Source of the DNA: an uncultured Lachnobacterium sp.
GTDB taxonomy: Bacteria; Bacillota; Clostridia; Lachnospirales; Lachnospiraceae
Direction: 5' to 3'
Assembly (NCBI GenBank): GCA_900543445.1
Contig: UQRC01000004.1
Location: forward strand, 38,590-102,589
DNA: 64,000 nucleotides
Positions 1 through 8,093 of this stretch are shown piece by piece. Every line of letters starts with the position of its first letter. The first letter of the stretch is position 1. The notes beneath the pieces are model-generated. The model had not been told where the DNA came from. It saw only the letters and a program-made list of their open reading frames with translations, and did no database searches. Position numbers and translations under genes: made by a program.

Positions 1-309
1 CAAGTCGACCAACTTTCTGCGGAGGAGCGCATGGCGCAGTTTCGCGAGTTGATGAGTGATATTGTCGGACGTGCGATCGCACAGAACAACGAAGAATTGA
101 GCTTAAACATCGGGCAGGAAGTGCGTGAAACTGTACTCAAGGAAATGAATTACCTGTTTCGTGAGCAGGAGGAGGCACAGGAAGAACGCTACAAGAAACT
201 GGACGCCGCCATCCGTGGAAATCTCCGTAAGAAGAGACCTCTTTTTGCCAAAAAGGACAAGCCGGAAAAAACCGCCAAAGATAAGGCGGGTGCCGTGCCA
301 ACTACATAA
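1..309 (+). CDS. C-terminal part of an unrecognised coiled-coil protein (5' end outside window)
   Basis: The frame is open from base 1 (102 codons visible) to TAA at 307-309, so the gene starts upstream of the window; the ATG at 31 is in frame but has no good ribosome-binding site and is probably internal. The visible part is highly charged: a helical stretch rich in E, Q, K and R (EQEEAQEERYKKLD) that could form a coiled coil, then a basic low-complexity tail ending in AGAVPTT. No catalytic motif or membrane segment is seen. I do not recognise the family. A strong terminator follows directly, so this is the last gene of its unit. Confidence 0.6.
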   Translation, partial: QVDQLSAEERMAQFRELMSDIVGRAIAQNNEELSLNIGQEVRETVLKEMNYLFREQEEAQEERYKKLDAAIRGNLRKKRPLFAKKDKPEKTAKDKAGAVPTT

Positions 310-314
310 TAGAA

Positions 315-346
315 GCCGGAGGGCACACACGCTCTCCGGCTTTTCT
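315..346 (+). terminator. Rho-independent terminator
   Basis: Stem GCCGGAG (315-321) pairs with CTCCGGC (334-340), followed by TTTTCTTTGTTTTT. It sits 6 bases after the stop of the first gene. Confidence 0.85.
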
Positions 347-412
347 TTGTTTTTCGGCTATGCTAAAATAACTAAGTACCTATATCATCAAATTTAATGA
401 ATGGTGTATCTT

Positions 413-574
413 ATGAAACGAAGAAAAACGCGCCTGATTGCAGCAGGCATTTTATTTGCGCTCTCACTTTTATTTTCTCGCATATCCATATCCGTAGATG
501 GATTTGGTGGATGGATTTTACTTGGAATAAGTGGATTACTGTTTATTTTTGCAATTATTTCAATAATACTATAG
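413..574 (+). CDS. Small two-helix membrane protein, unknown function
   Basis: A 53-codon frame from ATG 413 to TAG 572-574. It begins MKRRKTR, a positive-inside start, then a hydrophobic helix (about residues 8-22), a short loop with SVDGFGGW, and a second hydrophobic helix to the C-terminus. This charge and hydrophobicity pattern is typical of a real small membrane protein rather than chance. The ribosome-binding site is weak and no promoter is clear. A longer frame starting at 397 in another register overlaps it but reads across the antisense of the next gene and is rejected. Function unknown. Confidence 0.45.
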   Translation: MKRRKTRLIAAGILFALSLLFSRISISVDGFGGWILLGISGLLFIFAIISIIL

Positions 575-591
575 TTCCGCCAATATTCGTT

Positions 592-669
592 TGCCCCGTT
601 TTTGCAATCGTTTTATCGATATTTTGCCCCGTTTTTCGCGTTCTTATTTATGTGAACTGCCCCGTTTTA
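592..669. repeat. Three TGCCCCGTTTT motifs at exact 33-bp spacing
   Basis: TGCCCCGTTTT occurs at 592, 625 and 658, each 33 bases apart. The bases between the motifs are not conserved. They lie between the end of the small membrane protein and the end of the minus-strand anti-sigma gene. Confidence 0.6.
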
Positions 670-705
670 TTTCTCCGGGACGGTTCTCCTTCCACAACTT
701 ATAAA

Positions 706-2100
706 TTATTCAGGCGAGATTACCTGCCCCAGATGATACCCGTCTTTCGCATTTCCGGCCACACCGAGCATATACTTCGTTCCCCAGTCTACATCCAGTG
801 CAACTTCATTCTGCACCTCATGGGTGTTTCCGTCCTTATCGATAAGGCTCAGTTTCAAGGTTATGCGGGAGCCATCTGGAATGTTCTTCGGGAAATCCTC
901 CGCGATCAATTGAAAATCGATATTCTCTCCAGTCTGAAAAACGACATCATCTCCAGCTATAACGGATTGATGCGTCTGTTCACCCTCACACTCCACATCA
1001 AGCTTCATTCCACTCACATCATCTTCTGCGAAATTGGAGATCGTAAACTGCAGAACATTCTCCGTCAGTTTCTCACTCTCCGTATCCCCTGCCGGCGCGC
1101 TTGAATCGGCCTCTGTCGTACTGATTACCACGTTGGAAAATCCGATTTTCTGCACCAGACTCTCCAATAGATTCATGTTTTTGCCAACTTCCTTGATATC
1201 GCATCCGGCGAACTCAGTTGCCTCGCTGCTCGTGACCGTAAGCTGCTTCGTTTCTCCATCGACCTGATACTCATAAACAACCTCCCCGAGATTTCCAATC
1301 TGCGACAGATAGAGATACGCATACTGCTTCAAGCGCTCCTCAAACGCTTTCTCCCGATTGGAAGAGAAATTATTTTCAAATATCATCTTCCACGCATACG
1401 GTTCCTGTGATGTCTGCAGTTCATTCTTGAAATTGCCGGTGTATGCGGTCATGTTGAGCGCCTGCACAACCTTGCCATCGGCAGACATATCCCCGATATA
1501 CGGATTATATGCGGCATACAGATTCGAAGTCAAAGGCGAGATTTTCTCTCCATTCGCCCAGACAATGCGATCACCGATCTTTACCTGAGAGATCCTGTCA
1601 GAAGAAGTTGTCTCATAGGACGCATCCTTTGTATTTTTATAAAAAATGCTTTTTGGCACACAGCGCACCCTGATCTCGACCGTACCATCCAATTCATCAA
1701 AATCGATCCTTTGAATCCCCTGGTCGGAAGTTGTGCTGATGGTCACTGCCAGTTTTGCGTCATGCACATCAAGATTGTAAGACAGATATTCTGTATTCAC
1801 ATACCTTCCACCGAACAGATACGTTCCGCAGTAAATCGATGCCGCGCAGACGAGAAGAAGCACAACTCCAATGATCGCCATCTTACGCTGCTTTCGCTTC
1901 GTTTTCTTCAGAAAATCGATCTCTTTTCGCTCCGGCTCCGGCAGCTCGATCTCCGGCGCACGCATCTGTTGCAACGCCTCCTCACACGCGCTACAGTCTT
2001 TCATATGTTCCTCAATCTCTTTATTCGTCACATCACTGGTCAGTCCGTCAATGTAGGACGGCAACAGATCTCGAATGATCTCACATGGAATTTTACTCAT
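706..2100 (-). CDS. Anti-sigma factor with zinc-finger domain and one membrane helix
   Basis: 464 residues. The N-terminal cytoplasmic part (about 1-45) has the HxxxCxxC zinc anti-sigma motif in EEHMKDCSAC. One membrane helix follows near residues 73-95, then a long extracytoplasmic domain of about 365 residues with no family I recognise. Start chosen at 2100 because AAGGAGG lies 9 bases upstream; a longer frame runs into the upstream gene. The ATG overlaps the end of the sigma gene by 8 bases, so the two are translationally coupled. Known for the family: the N-terminal domain holds the cognate ECF sigma until a signal from outside releases it. The signal here is unknown. Confidence 0.85.
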   Translation of the reverse strand: MSKIPCEIIRDLLPSYIDGLTSDVTNKEIEEHMKDCSACEEALQQMRAPEIELPEPERKEIDFLKKTKRKQRKMAIIGVVLLLVCAASIYCGTYLFGGRYVNTEYLSYNLDVHDAKLAVTISTTSDQGIQRIDFDELDGTVEIRVRCVPKSIFYKNTKDASYETTSSDRISQVKIGDRIVWANGEKISPLTSNLYAAYNPYIGDMSADGKVVQALNMTAYTGNFKNELQTSQEPYAWKMIFENNFSSNREKAFEERLKQYAYLYLSQIGNLGEVVYEYQVDGETKQLTVTSSEATEFAGCDIKEVGKNMNLLESLVQKIGFSNVVISTTEADSSAPAGDTESEKLTENVLQFTISNFAEDDVSGMKLDVECEGEQTHQSVIAGDDVVFQTGENIDFQLIAEDFPKNIPDGSRITLKLSLIDKDGNTHEVQNEVALDVDWGTKYMLGVAGNAKDGYHLGQVISPE

Positions 2101-2587
2101 TTTCTTCGACCTCCTTCTTGAGCCTCTCCTTTGCCCGATAGTAGCTGACACGCGCCCAGTTCTCTGACTTTCCCATAATCTCTCCGATCTCCCGGAAGGA
2201 CAGATTTCCGAAAATGCGCAGATACAAAATCTCCCTGTAAGGTTCCGGACACGAATGCAGCTTCCGCATCAGCTCCACGCGCCGCTCAGCACTCAGGATT
2301 TCTGTCTCGACACTCGCGCCTGAAAGTCCCGGCTGCGTATCGATATCTTCCTCCGCCGGATGCTTTCGATAGTAGGCTGACAGCTGATTCTTCGCAATCG
2401 CACAAAGCCACGTGGATATCCTGCAGCTTCCGTCGAAACGCTCAATGCTTCGCACCGCCTGATAGAAGGTCTCCTGCGTCAGTTCTTCCGCAAGATCCGC
2501 ATTCTGTGTCTTCGACAGAAGATATTTGTACACAGTCTGCGCGTATTTCTGATAGATTTCTTCCATTACGATTCCCTTCGACTGCAT
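2093..2587 (-). CDS. ECF-type RNA polymerase sigma factor
   Basis: 164 residues. Region 2 covers about residues 8-70 (QKYAQTVYKYLL ... FDGSCRISTWLCAIAKNQL), and region 4 covers about 105-155 (YREILYLRIFGNLSFREIGE, then an HTH with SENWARVSYYRAK). No region 3, as expected for group 4 sigma factors. ATG 2587 is preceded by GGAGG with 7 bases spacing; ATG 2566 is an internal alternative. It is first in a two-gene unit with the membrane anti-sigma factor. Regulon unknown. Confidence 0.92.
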   Translation of the reverse strand: MQSKGIVMEEIYQKYAQTVYKYLLSKTQNADLAEELTQETFYQAVRSIERFDGSCRISTWLCAIAKNQLSAYYRKHPAEEDIDTQPGLSGASVETEILSAERRVELMRKLHSCPEPYREILYLRIFGNLSFREIGEIMGKSENWARVSYYRAKERLKKEVEENE

Positions 2588-2635
2588 TCGTTCGCCTCCT
2601 TTCCCTACTTCATTTTGTTCTATCTGTTAATGTTT

Positions 2636-2664
2636 ATTATTTGTGATTCGTTACACATTTGCAA
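2636..2664 (-). promoter_or_regulatory. Candidate promoter of the sigma/anti-sigma unit
   Basis: On the minus strand TTGCAA (2659-2664), a 17-base spacer, then AATAAT (2636-2641). It lies about 50 bases upstream of the sigma start. Confidence 0.4.
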
Positions 2665-2688
2665 CAAACTTTTCATGATTTTTACGCC

Positions 2689-2722
2689 AAAAAACAGAGC
2701 CCCGGAAATCTCCAGGACTCTG
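2689..2722 (-). terminator. Terminator of the permease gene
   Basis: Minus-strand stem CAGAGTCC...GGGCTCTG (2695-2722) followed by TTTTTT (2689-2694), 25 bases after the permease stop. Confidence 0.8.
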
Positions 2723-2746
2723 CGTATTCCTACACTATATTCAATT

Positions 2747-4147
2747 CTACCAGATATGCCGCATCCTGCGCACTTTGTAATACAATTCGTTGTCCATCGC
2801 CATCACTTTCTCGATCGGCACCGCCTTAAAAACCGGCATTTTCATCTTATACTTCGTCCAGAAGAACGCATAGATGCTGAGTGCGATAATGGTAACGCCC
2901 GTGATCAGCCAGATCATCAGCCGCTCGTGCGGATCGGTTGAGATATAGAAGATCATGTAAGCGGTTCCGACAATTCCGATCAGTGGAAAAAGCGGTCCAC
3001 ATGGCACCTTGAAGCTTCGTGGCGCATGCGGAAGTTTCTTTCTGAGGATCAGAACGTCCATATGTGCAAATATGTAAGTGATCATCCAGAATACCGATCC
3101 GACGAGGATCAGGAACTCGATCATGTCGGAGGATCCGTCACTGATATAGGCAAAGATAAACATCGCTACCGAAATGGATATGACTCCGAAATACGGAACG
3201 CCTTTTTTATTGGTCTTCGCAAAAATCTGCGGGAGCATATTCATCTTGGCCATGCCCTGTCCGATATAAGCAAGTCCGTTGACGCCGGAGTTCTGCGTAC
3301 TGATGACAGCAAGTGCTGCAACGAGTGCCATCCAGATCTTTCCTGCTTTTCCAAGAAGAAGCTCTCCGTACAGCATATGCGGTGCGGCAGAGTTCGCAAG
3401 ATCGGTCCACGGTGTGTAGTGATAGAATCCCAATACCATAATGGACTGCATGATCAGAATGACGATGAGTCCGAGAGCCATACCAAGCGGTACATTTTTC
3501 TTGGCATTTTTCACCTGACCGGAGATCGGGATTGCAAATTCAGCACCGATAAAAAGCCAGAATGCAACGGCTGTCATGGAGATGACCTGTGCCGGGCTTG
3601 TTGCCATATTGGCCGGCTGCGAGATAACCTCTCCGGTTCCGAGCTTAAACACACCAATGAGTCCCATAACGACCATAGATCCAACCAGCAGGAAGGCTAC
3701 AAGATCCTGCAGCTTTGCAAACATATCAACGCCTTTCAGGTTGGCGATCATAACGACCGCCATCATGATCGCGGTATACACAATACTTGGAATCGGCAGT
3801 GGGATAACCTCCGACATTGCATATGCAAAAATGGATGCTTCGACACCTGCCGATAAGATATTACAGATCAGATATCCACCGACCATGGACACGATCGTCG
3901 GCAGCGGTCCCATGCAGGCCAATGTATACTGCGCAAGTCCTCCGGTAATGTTTGGCATAAGCGCATTCAGTTCCGATAACGATCCGATGGTCGTCAGATT
4001 CAAAAGACATGCAACGACCATTGCCCCGATAAATACAATTCCAACTTCACCAGCGCCCTGACCAAGCGAGACCAGACAACTGGTTGCAATGACAAGACCT
4101 ACAGAAGTAGAAACGACACTTCCAAGTCCTAATTTCTTCTCTTCCAT
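2747..4147 (-). CDS. APC-superfamily amino acid permease
   Basis: 466 residues with about 12 predicted membrane helices. The start MEEKKLGLGSVVSTSVGLVI matches the first broken helix of APC transporters, where small residues line the substrate site. A second conserved stretch is SGQVKNAKKNVPLG near residue 210. The C-terminal about 30 residues are cytoplasmic and charged. Starts 10 bases after the PII gene, with a ribosome-binding site in the gap, so both are on one message. Last gene of the oxidase cluster, so it most likely imports the amino-acid-like substrate of that pathway (inference). Substrate cannot be read from sequence. Confidence 0.88.
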   Translation of the reverse strand: MEEKKLGLGSVVSTSVGLVIATSCLVSLGQGAGEVGIVFIGAMVVACLLNLTTIGSLSELNALMPNITGGLAQYTLACMGPLPTIVSMVGGYLICNILSAGVEASIFAYAMSEVIPLPIPSIVYTAIMMAVVMIANLKGVDMFAKLQDLVAFLLVGSMVVMGLIGVFKLGTGEVISQPANMATSPAQVISMTAVAFWLFIGAEFAIPISGQVKNAKKNVPLGMALGLIVILIMQSIMVLGFYHYTPWTDLANSAAPHMLYGELLLGKAGKIWMALVAALAVISTQNSGVNGLAYIGQGMAKMNMLPQIFAKTNKKGVPYFGVISISVAMFIFAYISDGSSDMIEFLILVGSVFWMITYIFAHMDVLILRKKLPHAPRSFKVPCGPLFPLIGIVGTAYMIFYISTDPHERLMIWLITGVTIIALSIYAFFWTKYKMKMPVFKAVPIEKVMAMDNELYYKVRRMRHIW

Positions 4148-4157
4148 AAGCAGCCTC

Positions 4158-4508
4158 CTAGAGTGCGTCTATGCCTTCGTCTCCGGTTCGTACCTTGATC
4201 ACATTGTCCAGTGAGTACACAAAAATCTTACCGTCCCCGATATGACCGGTATAAAGAATCTGTTTTACTGCTTCTACAATCTCGCGAACCTTACCGGTTT
4301 CGACAACAAGATTGATCTGCTGCTTCGGAAGAAGCACAATCTCTTCATTCTCCTCCACCGCATATTCCGCAGAACCTTTCTGGATACCGCAGCCCATAAC
4401 CTGCATAACCGTCATTCCTCTTACGCCGAGGTGGCTGAGTTCCTTCTGCAGTTCCGCAAATTTCGTAAAACTTGTAATGATTTCAATTTTGGATAAGCCT
4501 GTAGCCAT
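4158..4508 (-). CDS. PII-family signal protein, T-loop tyrosine replaced
   Basis: 116 residues, normal PII length. The C-terminal nucleotide-binding signature TGHIGDGKIFVY is present and so is the VRTGDEG tail found in GlnB/GlnK. The T-loop keeps the usual length (GIQKG...VLLPK) but the uridylylated Tyr51 aligns with Glu, so uridylylation is unlikely. Start 4508 fits AAAGGAGG seven bases upstream; the longer frame (4532) begins inside the AraC gene. PII proteins sense ATP/ADP and 2-oxoglutarate and often gate a membrane transporter. Here the partner gene is an APC permease, not AmtB. GlnK-like or a divergent PII subgroup. Confidence 0.88.
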   Translation of the reverse strand: MATGLSKIEIITSFTKFAELQKELSHLGVRGMTVMQVMGCGIQKGSAEYAVEENEEIVLLPKQQINLVVETGKVREIVEAVKQILYTGHIGDGKIFVYSLDNVIKVRTGDEGIDAL

Positions 4509-4521
4509 AATGTGTCCTCCT

Positions 4522-5304
4522 TTATTCAACATTCATCATGTATTTCATATATTTTTCCGGAGTAAGTCCCGTAAAATTCTTGAATTCCTTTACCATATGA
4601 GACTGATCGTAATATCCACTCTCCTGCGCCATATCATAGAATGCCTCATCCTTGTGAAGTGCCATCTCCTCTAAGGTATTCTGAAAACGCACAATTTTCT
4701 CGAAAGTCTTGGGACTGATTCCATGCATCTCGTGAAATGTCCTACGCACATAACATTCCGAATAACCGGTATCCTGTGCGATCTCTTTTATGGATACATT
4801 TCCTTTCGTCTCATAGATGCGGTTTCTGATATATGCCTCAATATTGCCTTTTGCATCCGTCGGTGTATGTTTTTGTCCTGCCTCTGCAAGCGTTTTGTGA
4901 ATGATTGATGCCCTCTCGCGCATGCTTTTTGCCTGCGAAAGCGCTTCATCGATCTTCGCACCATACGCATCCGATGGAATCTCAAGATCGGTATTGATAA
5001 TGTCTCCAATGGAAATCCCTTTCGGTAAGATACACTGTCCCGGAAGAAACCGGATTCCGAAATATGTCCGGTTCTTTTCAAACGGCCAGTATTTCATCTT
5101 CAAAACCGTTCCTCCGAGAAAACATCGGACATCGTCCTTACCGATCGCATATAACAGATCTACGCAACCATCCGGCACCGCATTGATCGGCTGTGCCGTT
5201 GGCTCCTCCTCAAACGCATAATATTCGAAAATATGCTCGCCACTACCTCGCATACTCTGATATTCCTTCGCATTTTTTTGTACATATGGTTGCAGTAGAT
5301 TCAT
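4522..5304 (-). CDS. AraC-family transcriptional regulator
   Basis: 260 residues. The N-terminal part has the PDGCVDLLY segment of the sensor domain common in this AraC subgroup. The C-terminal part (about 160-258) carries the double HTH: SIKEIAQDTGYSECYVRRTF and a second helix pair ending GLTPEKYMKY. Two starts are possible; ATG 5304 has AGAGG eight bases upstream and is preferred to ATG 5310. It lies between the cyclodeaminase-family gene (12 bases) and the PII gene (13 bases), so it is co-transcribed with the cluster it probably controls. The shared 21-bp element at 6596 and 10097 is a candidate site (inference). Confidence 0.87.
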   Translation of the reverse strand: MNLLQPYVQKNAKEYQSMRGSGEHIFEYYAFEEEPTAQPINAVPDGCVDLLYAIGKDDVRCFLGGTVLKMKYWPFEKNRTYFGIRFLPGQCILPKGISIGDIINTDLEIPSDAYGAKIDEALSQAKSMRERASIIHKTLAEAGQKHTPTDAKGNIEAYIRNRIYETKGNVSIKEIAQDTGYSECYVRRTFHEMHGISPKTFEKIVRFQNTLEEMALHKDEAFYDMAQESGYYDQSHMVKEFKNFTGLTPEKYMKYMMNVE

Positions 5305-5316
5305 AAACATCGCCTC

Positions 5317-6450
5317 TTATGCCATGTCTGGTTTATCCCACAGCGGAAGAGTTACGCCGATTCCTTTTGCAAGTGCATTCTTGTATACCTCATGTCCCCA
5401 TGCAATATCTTCAACCGGCATACCGCCTACGGAAAAGATAATGATCTCATCGTCATTTTCCCGACCGACATGCTTTCCTGTGATAATGTCGGAGATGTCG
5501 ATAATATCTTCACGCTTTGCCAGTCCCTCATGTACCAGATCGGTAAAAAGCGAACCAACGATACAGACGGTATCGTATGTCGGATATGGGTATTCCTCTT
5601 CCCACGCCTCATACAGACTGTAGTTGTCAACAACCATCTTGCATCGCTTTGCGACAAATTCCTTGCTGTCAAATCTCGCTGCAGATGGCATCGAAATCAA
5701 AGCGCCTTTTTTCACCCACTCTTCTTTGATTTCCGGGAAGGTGGATACGTCGTTTAAGACGGTTGTGGTAAAGCTGATAATATCGCTATCCCGTATTGCT
5801 TCTTCATTGTCCTTGCAGACAATAATTTCTTTCAACTGTGGAAACTCTTCCTTTGCCCATGCGACAAAATTGTCCAGTGACTTTGCGCCTCTTCCTTTTA
5901 CCTTCAGGGTATCCAGCTTCGGACACACTGCCATAAATGCTGCCAGAGAAGTCTTTCCCATGACACCCGGTCCGATGATTGATACAATCTTAGAATCCTT
6001 TCTCGCAAGGTATCTTGCGCCGACTCCCGGTATTCCACCAGTCCGATAGGAACTCAGAAGGTTTGCCGACATTAGGGCAAGTGGTGCTCCGGTATCCTTA
6101 TCATTGAGCATCATCATGAGGATGGAGCGCGGAAGGCCTTTTTCCTTATTCTCAATATTCGAACCGTACCATTTCATTCCTGCAAGCTGGTGCTTTCCTC
6201 CAAGGTATGCCGGCATCGCCATAAATCTGCGGTCAGGACCGTTCTTCGGCATCCCCGGGAATTTCGGATCGTCCGGAAACATGATCATGCAGCCATGCGA
6301 ATTGTGATTCTCGCCGCCCATCATGTAATCACCTTTATTTAAAGTAACCAGAAGATCCTCCATGCAGTCCACGCAATTTCCCATGTCCTTGACACCGGCC
6401 TTGATCATATCCGGCTCGGAAAGATAAAGAAAATCAATTTTTGTATCCAT
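5317..6450 (-). CDS. Ornithine cyclodeaminase / mu-crystallin family protein
   Basis: 377 residues. The N-terminal part has the family features SILMMMLNDKDTGAPLALM and the AxLLSSYRTGG segment; the Rossmann part starts at SIIGPGVMGKTSLAAF near residue 155. Family members are NAD(P)-linked cyclodeaminases, alanine dehydrogenases or imine reductases. Databases label close relatives tyramine oxidase subunit B, a name I do not treat as evidence of function. Start 6450 (MDTKID) has GGAGG nine bases upstream; ATG 6459 is too close to it. First gene of the downstream half of the cluster, behind its own leader hairpin. It may reduce or deaminate the product of the oxidase. Confidence 0.82.
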   Translation of the reverse strand: MDTKIDFLYLSEPDMIKAGVKDMGNCVDCMEDLLVTLNKGDYMMGGENHNSHGCMIMFPDDPKFPGMPKNGPDRRFMAMPAYLGGKHQLAGMKWYGSNIENKEKGLPRSILMMMLNDKDTGAPLALMSANLLSSYRTGGIPGVGARYLARKDSKIVSIIGPGVMGKTSLAAFMAVCPKLDTLKVKGRGAKSLDNFVAWAKEEFPQLKEIIVCKDNEEAIRDSDIISFTTTVLNDVSTFPEIKEEWVKKGALISMPSAARFDSKEFVAKRCKMVVDNYSLYEAWEEEYPYPTYDTVCIVGSLFTDLVHEGLAKREDIIDISDIITGKHVGRENDDEIIIFSVGGMPVEDIAWGHEVYKNALAKGIGVTLPLWDKPDMA

Positions 6451-6484
6451 AGTTGTCATCCTCCTTTACATTTCTGCAAAAGAG

Positions 6485-6518
6485 AAAAAAGGCGTCAGAT
6501 ATCCATCTATCTGACGCC
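6485..6518 (-). terminator. Leader terminator hairpin (attenuator candidate) before the cyclodeaminase-family gene
   Basis: Minus strand GGCGTCAGATA (6518-6508) pairs with TATCTGACGCC (6501-6491), followed by TTTTTT. It ends about 20 bases before the ribosome-binding site of the next gene. It may end the oxidase gene message, act as an attenuator, or both. A related hairpin sits at 10026-10057. Confidence 0.7.
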
Positions 6519-6571
6519 TTCGTCCTCTTTACTCTAGCATGATTTTTTCGATTATTCAAGTATTTTTCTTT

Positions 6572-6616
6572 ATTATATTAGTCTCTGCATTTCATTTTGT
6601 ATTGTAAAAAACGATA
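6572..6616 (-). promoter_or_regulatory. Shared 21-bp element and candidate -10, downstream half of oxidase cluster
   Basis: Positions 6596-6616 are identical over 21 bases to 10097-10117. On the minus strand the element reads TATCGTTTTTTACAATAC plus AAA. A candidate -10 TATAAT (6572-6577), or an overlapping TAATAT three bases nearer, follows. No good -35 box is present, which suggests activator dependence. Confidence 0.55.
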
Positions 6617-6628
6617 GAAACTTAATTT

Positions 6629-7768
6629 TTATTTGTTTGGCATGAAACGATTCGGTGCAAGTGCACTCAGATCAACAACCGTTTCTTCGCCATGTACCAT
6701 CTGGGAAAGCATCAGTCCGACTGCCGGAGCTGTTCCGAATCCATGTCCGGTAAATCCGCATGCTACGATCAGTCCCTCCGCATCTAAACATGGTCCGATG
6801 AACGGTACTCCGTCAAACGCATTGTCCAGCCATCCGCACCAGCTTCTGACGACCTTGGCATCTTTCAGACACGGAACATAGTCCATGACCGCGCGGCAGC
6901 TTGCGGAAAGTGTCATCGAGTTGGTATACAACTTGGACGGATCATCCATATCGGTTACTTCCTCATATCCACACTCGGAACCGAATACAAAGGAACCGTG
7001 ATGTGCCTGATGTCCGTAGAAATCAGCCGCTGCAGTACCAAGCATAATATCAAACATATGTGGCTGCATCTCTGTCACGAACATTTCATCGATCAGGCGG
7101 GTCATCGGAAGATCAACACCAACGGTTCTTGCGATCGCACGGCTCTCATATCCGGCAGCAAGAATGATCTGCTCGCCTTCAAAGACAGTTCCATCGGTCA
7201 GAATAACCTGACGGACTTTTCCACGGATCTTCTTAAGCATCTGAACCTTTGCGTCGGTATAATAAGAGACGCCAAGCTCTAAGGAACGCTTATAATAACC
7301 TAAAGTTGTTGTCAATGGGTTCGCATGTCCGTCCGTTGGACACCAGCTTGCACCGATAATGTCTTTGGAAAGATATGGACAGATTTCCTGTACTTCTTTC
7401 GCATCCACCATCTCGACACCAAGTCCGACCTTTTTCGCATTGTCGGCAAGTGTCTGCAGCTTCTTTAAGTGTGCCTCTGTCTTGCCGAGTCGCAGATTCC
7501 CTTTCTGCGTGTATTCCACATCCACACCAAGTTCTTCGGAAAGTGTCGGCCACAAATGCTGAATTCCGTACATTGCGTAAGGAAGCTCTCTGACATCTCG
7601 ACCGGATTGTCTGACACCGCCACCGTTACGACAGCTTCCGCCATGTCCGATACTCTTCGTGGATTCCAGCACAATAACATTTTTTGTTCCTGATTTCGCA
7701 AGGTAGTAGGCTGTAGCGCATCCAACAACACCACCACCGATAATGATTACGTCTGCTGTTCTATTCAT
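6629..7768 (-). CDS. FAD-dependent amino/imino acid oxidase subunit (DAO family)
   Basis: 379 residues. FAD-binding Rossmann motif at the N-terminus (VIIIGGGVVGCATAYYLAKS), then RNGGGVRQSGRD near residue 50, typical of sarcosine oxidase beta and proline dehydrogenase beta subunits. The C-terminus has the FTGHGFGTAPAVG segment that closes the flavin site. Start 7768 lies inside the end of the previous gene (8-base overlap); a GTG at 7777 is possible but less likely. With the three upstream genes it forms a four-part complex like HcnABC, opine oxidase or the dye-linked L-proline dehydrogenases. This subunit should hold the substrate site. Confidence 0.85.
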   Translation of the reverse strand: MNRTADVIIIGGGVVGCATAYYLAKSGTKNVIVLESTKSIGHGGSCRNGGGVRQSGRDVRELPYAMYGIQHLWPTLSEELGVDVEYTQKGNLRLGKTEAHLKKLQTLADNAKKVGLGVEMVDAKEVQEICPYLSKDIIGASWCPTDGHANPLTTTLGYYKRSLELGVSYYTDAKVQMLKKIRGKVRQVILTDGTVFEGEQIILAAGYESRAIARTVGVDLPMTRLIDEMFVTEMQPHMFDIMLGTAAADFYGHQAHHGSFVFGSECGYEEVTDMDDPSKLYTNSMTLSASCRAVMDYVPCLKDAKVVRSWCGWLDNAFDGVPFIGPCLDAEGLIVACGFTGHGFGTAPAVGLMLSQMVHGEETVVDLSALAPNRFMPNK

Positions 7769-8093
7769 GCTTACCACCCTGATCCTTTCCTAAAATCTCC
7801 ATTTCAATCGGTCTCATAGGTGCTCTTGCCGAAGCCGGCTCCACATAATCCGGCGCTTCTTTTAATTCGGCAGCCATAATGGATTTCACCAGTCTGCTGC
7901 AGGTCTGTCCCTGACAAAGTCCCATTCCGTTTCTCAAATATCTTCGCATTTCCTCTATGGTAAAAATGCCTTCGTGTACCGCCTTACGGATTTCTCCTTT
8001 GGTGACCTCTTCGCATCTGCATACCAGCAAACCATCATCCGCACCCGGTACAAACGGTCCAATTTCGTCTAATTTCTGTCTGATATCTATCAT
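7761..8093 (-). CDS. BFD-like [2Fe-2S]-binding subunit
   Basis: 110 residues. Cysteines are arranged as in bacterioferritin-associated-ferredoxin-like domains: CRC near residue 25 and CQGQTC near 60, around a short helical core (EVTKGEIRKAVHEG). The C-terminal about 35 residues are extra and poor in structure. The start overlaps the stop of the flavoprotein gene by ATGA, and its stop overlaps the next start by 8 bases. In related oxidases this small domain carries electrons between the two flavoproteins; sometimes it is fused to one of them. Confidence 0.83.
   Translation of the reverse strand: MIDIRQKLDEIGPFVPGADDGLLVCRCEEVTKGEIRKAVHEGIFTIEEMRRYLRNGMGLCQGQTCSRLVKSIMAAELKEAPDYVEPASARAPMRPIEMEILGKDQGGKHE

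Noticed and set aside
397..1104. 235-codon plus-strand frame
   Set aside because: It overlaps the antisense of the anti-sigma gene, has no ribosome-binding site and an implausible composition; the small 53-codon frame at 413 fits better.
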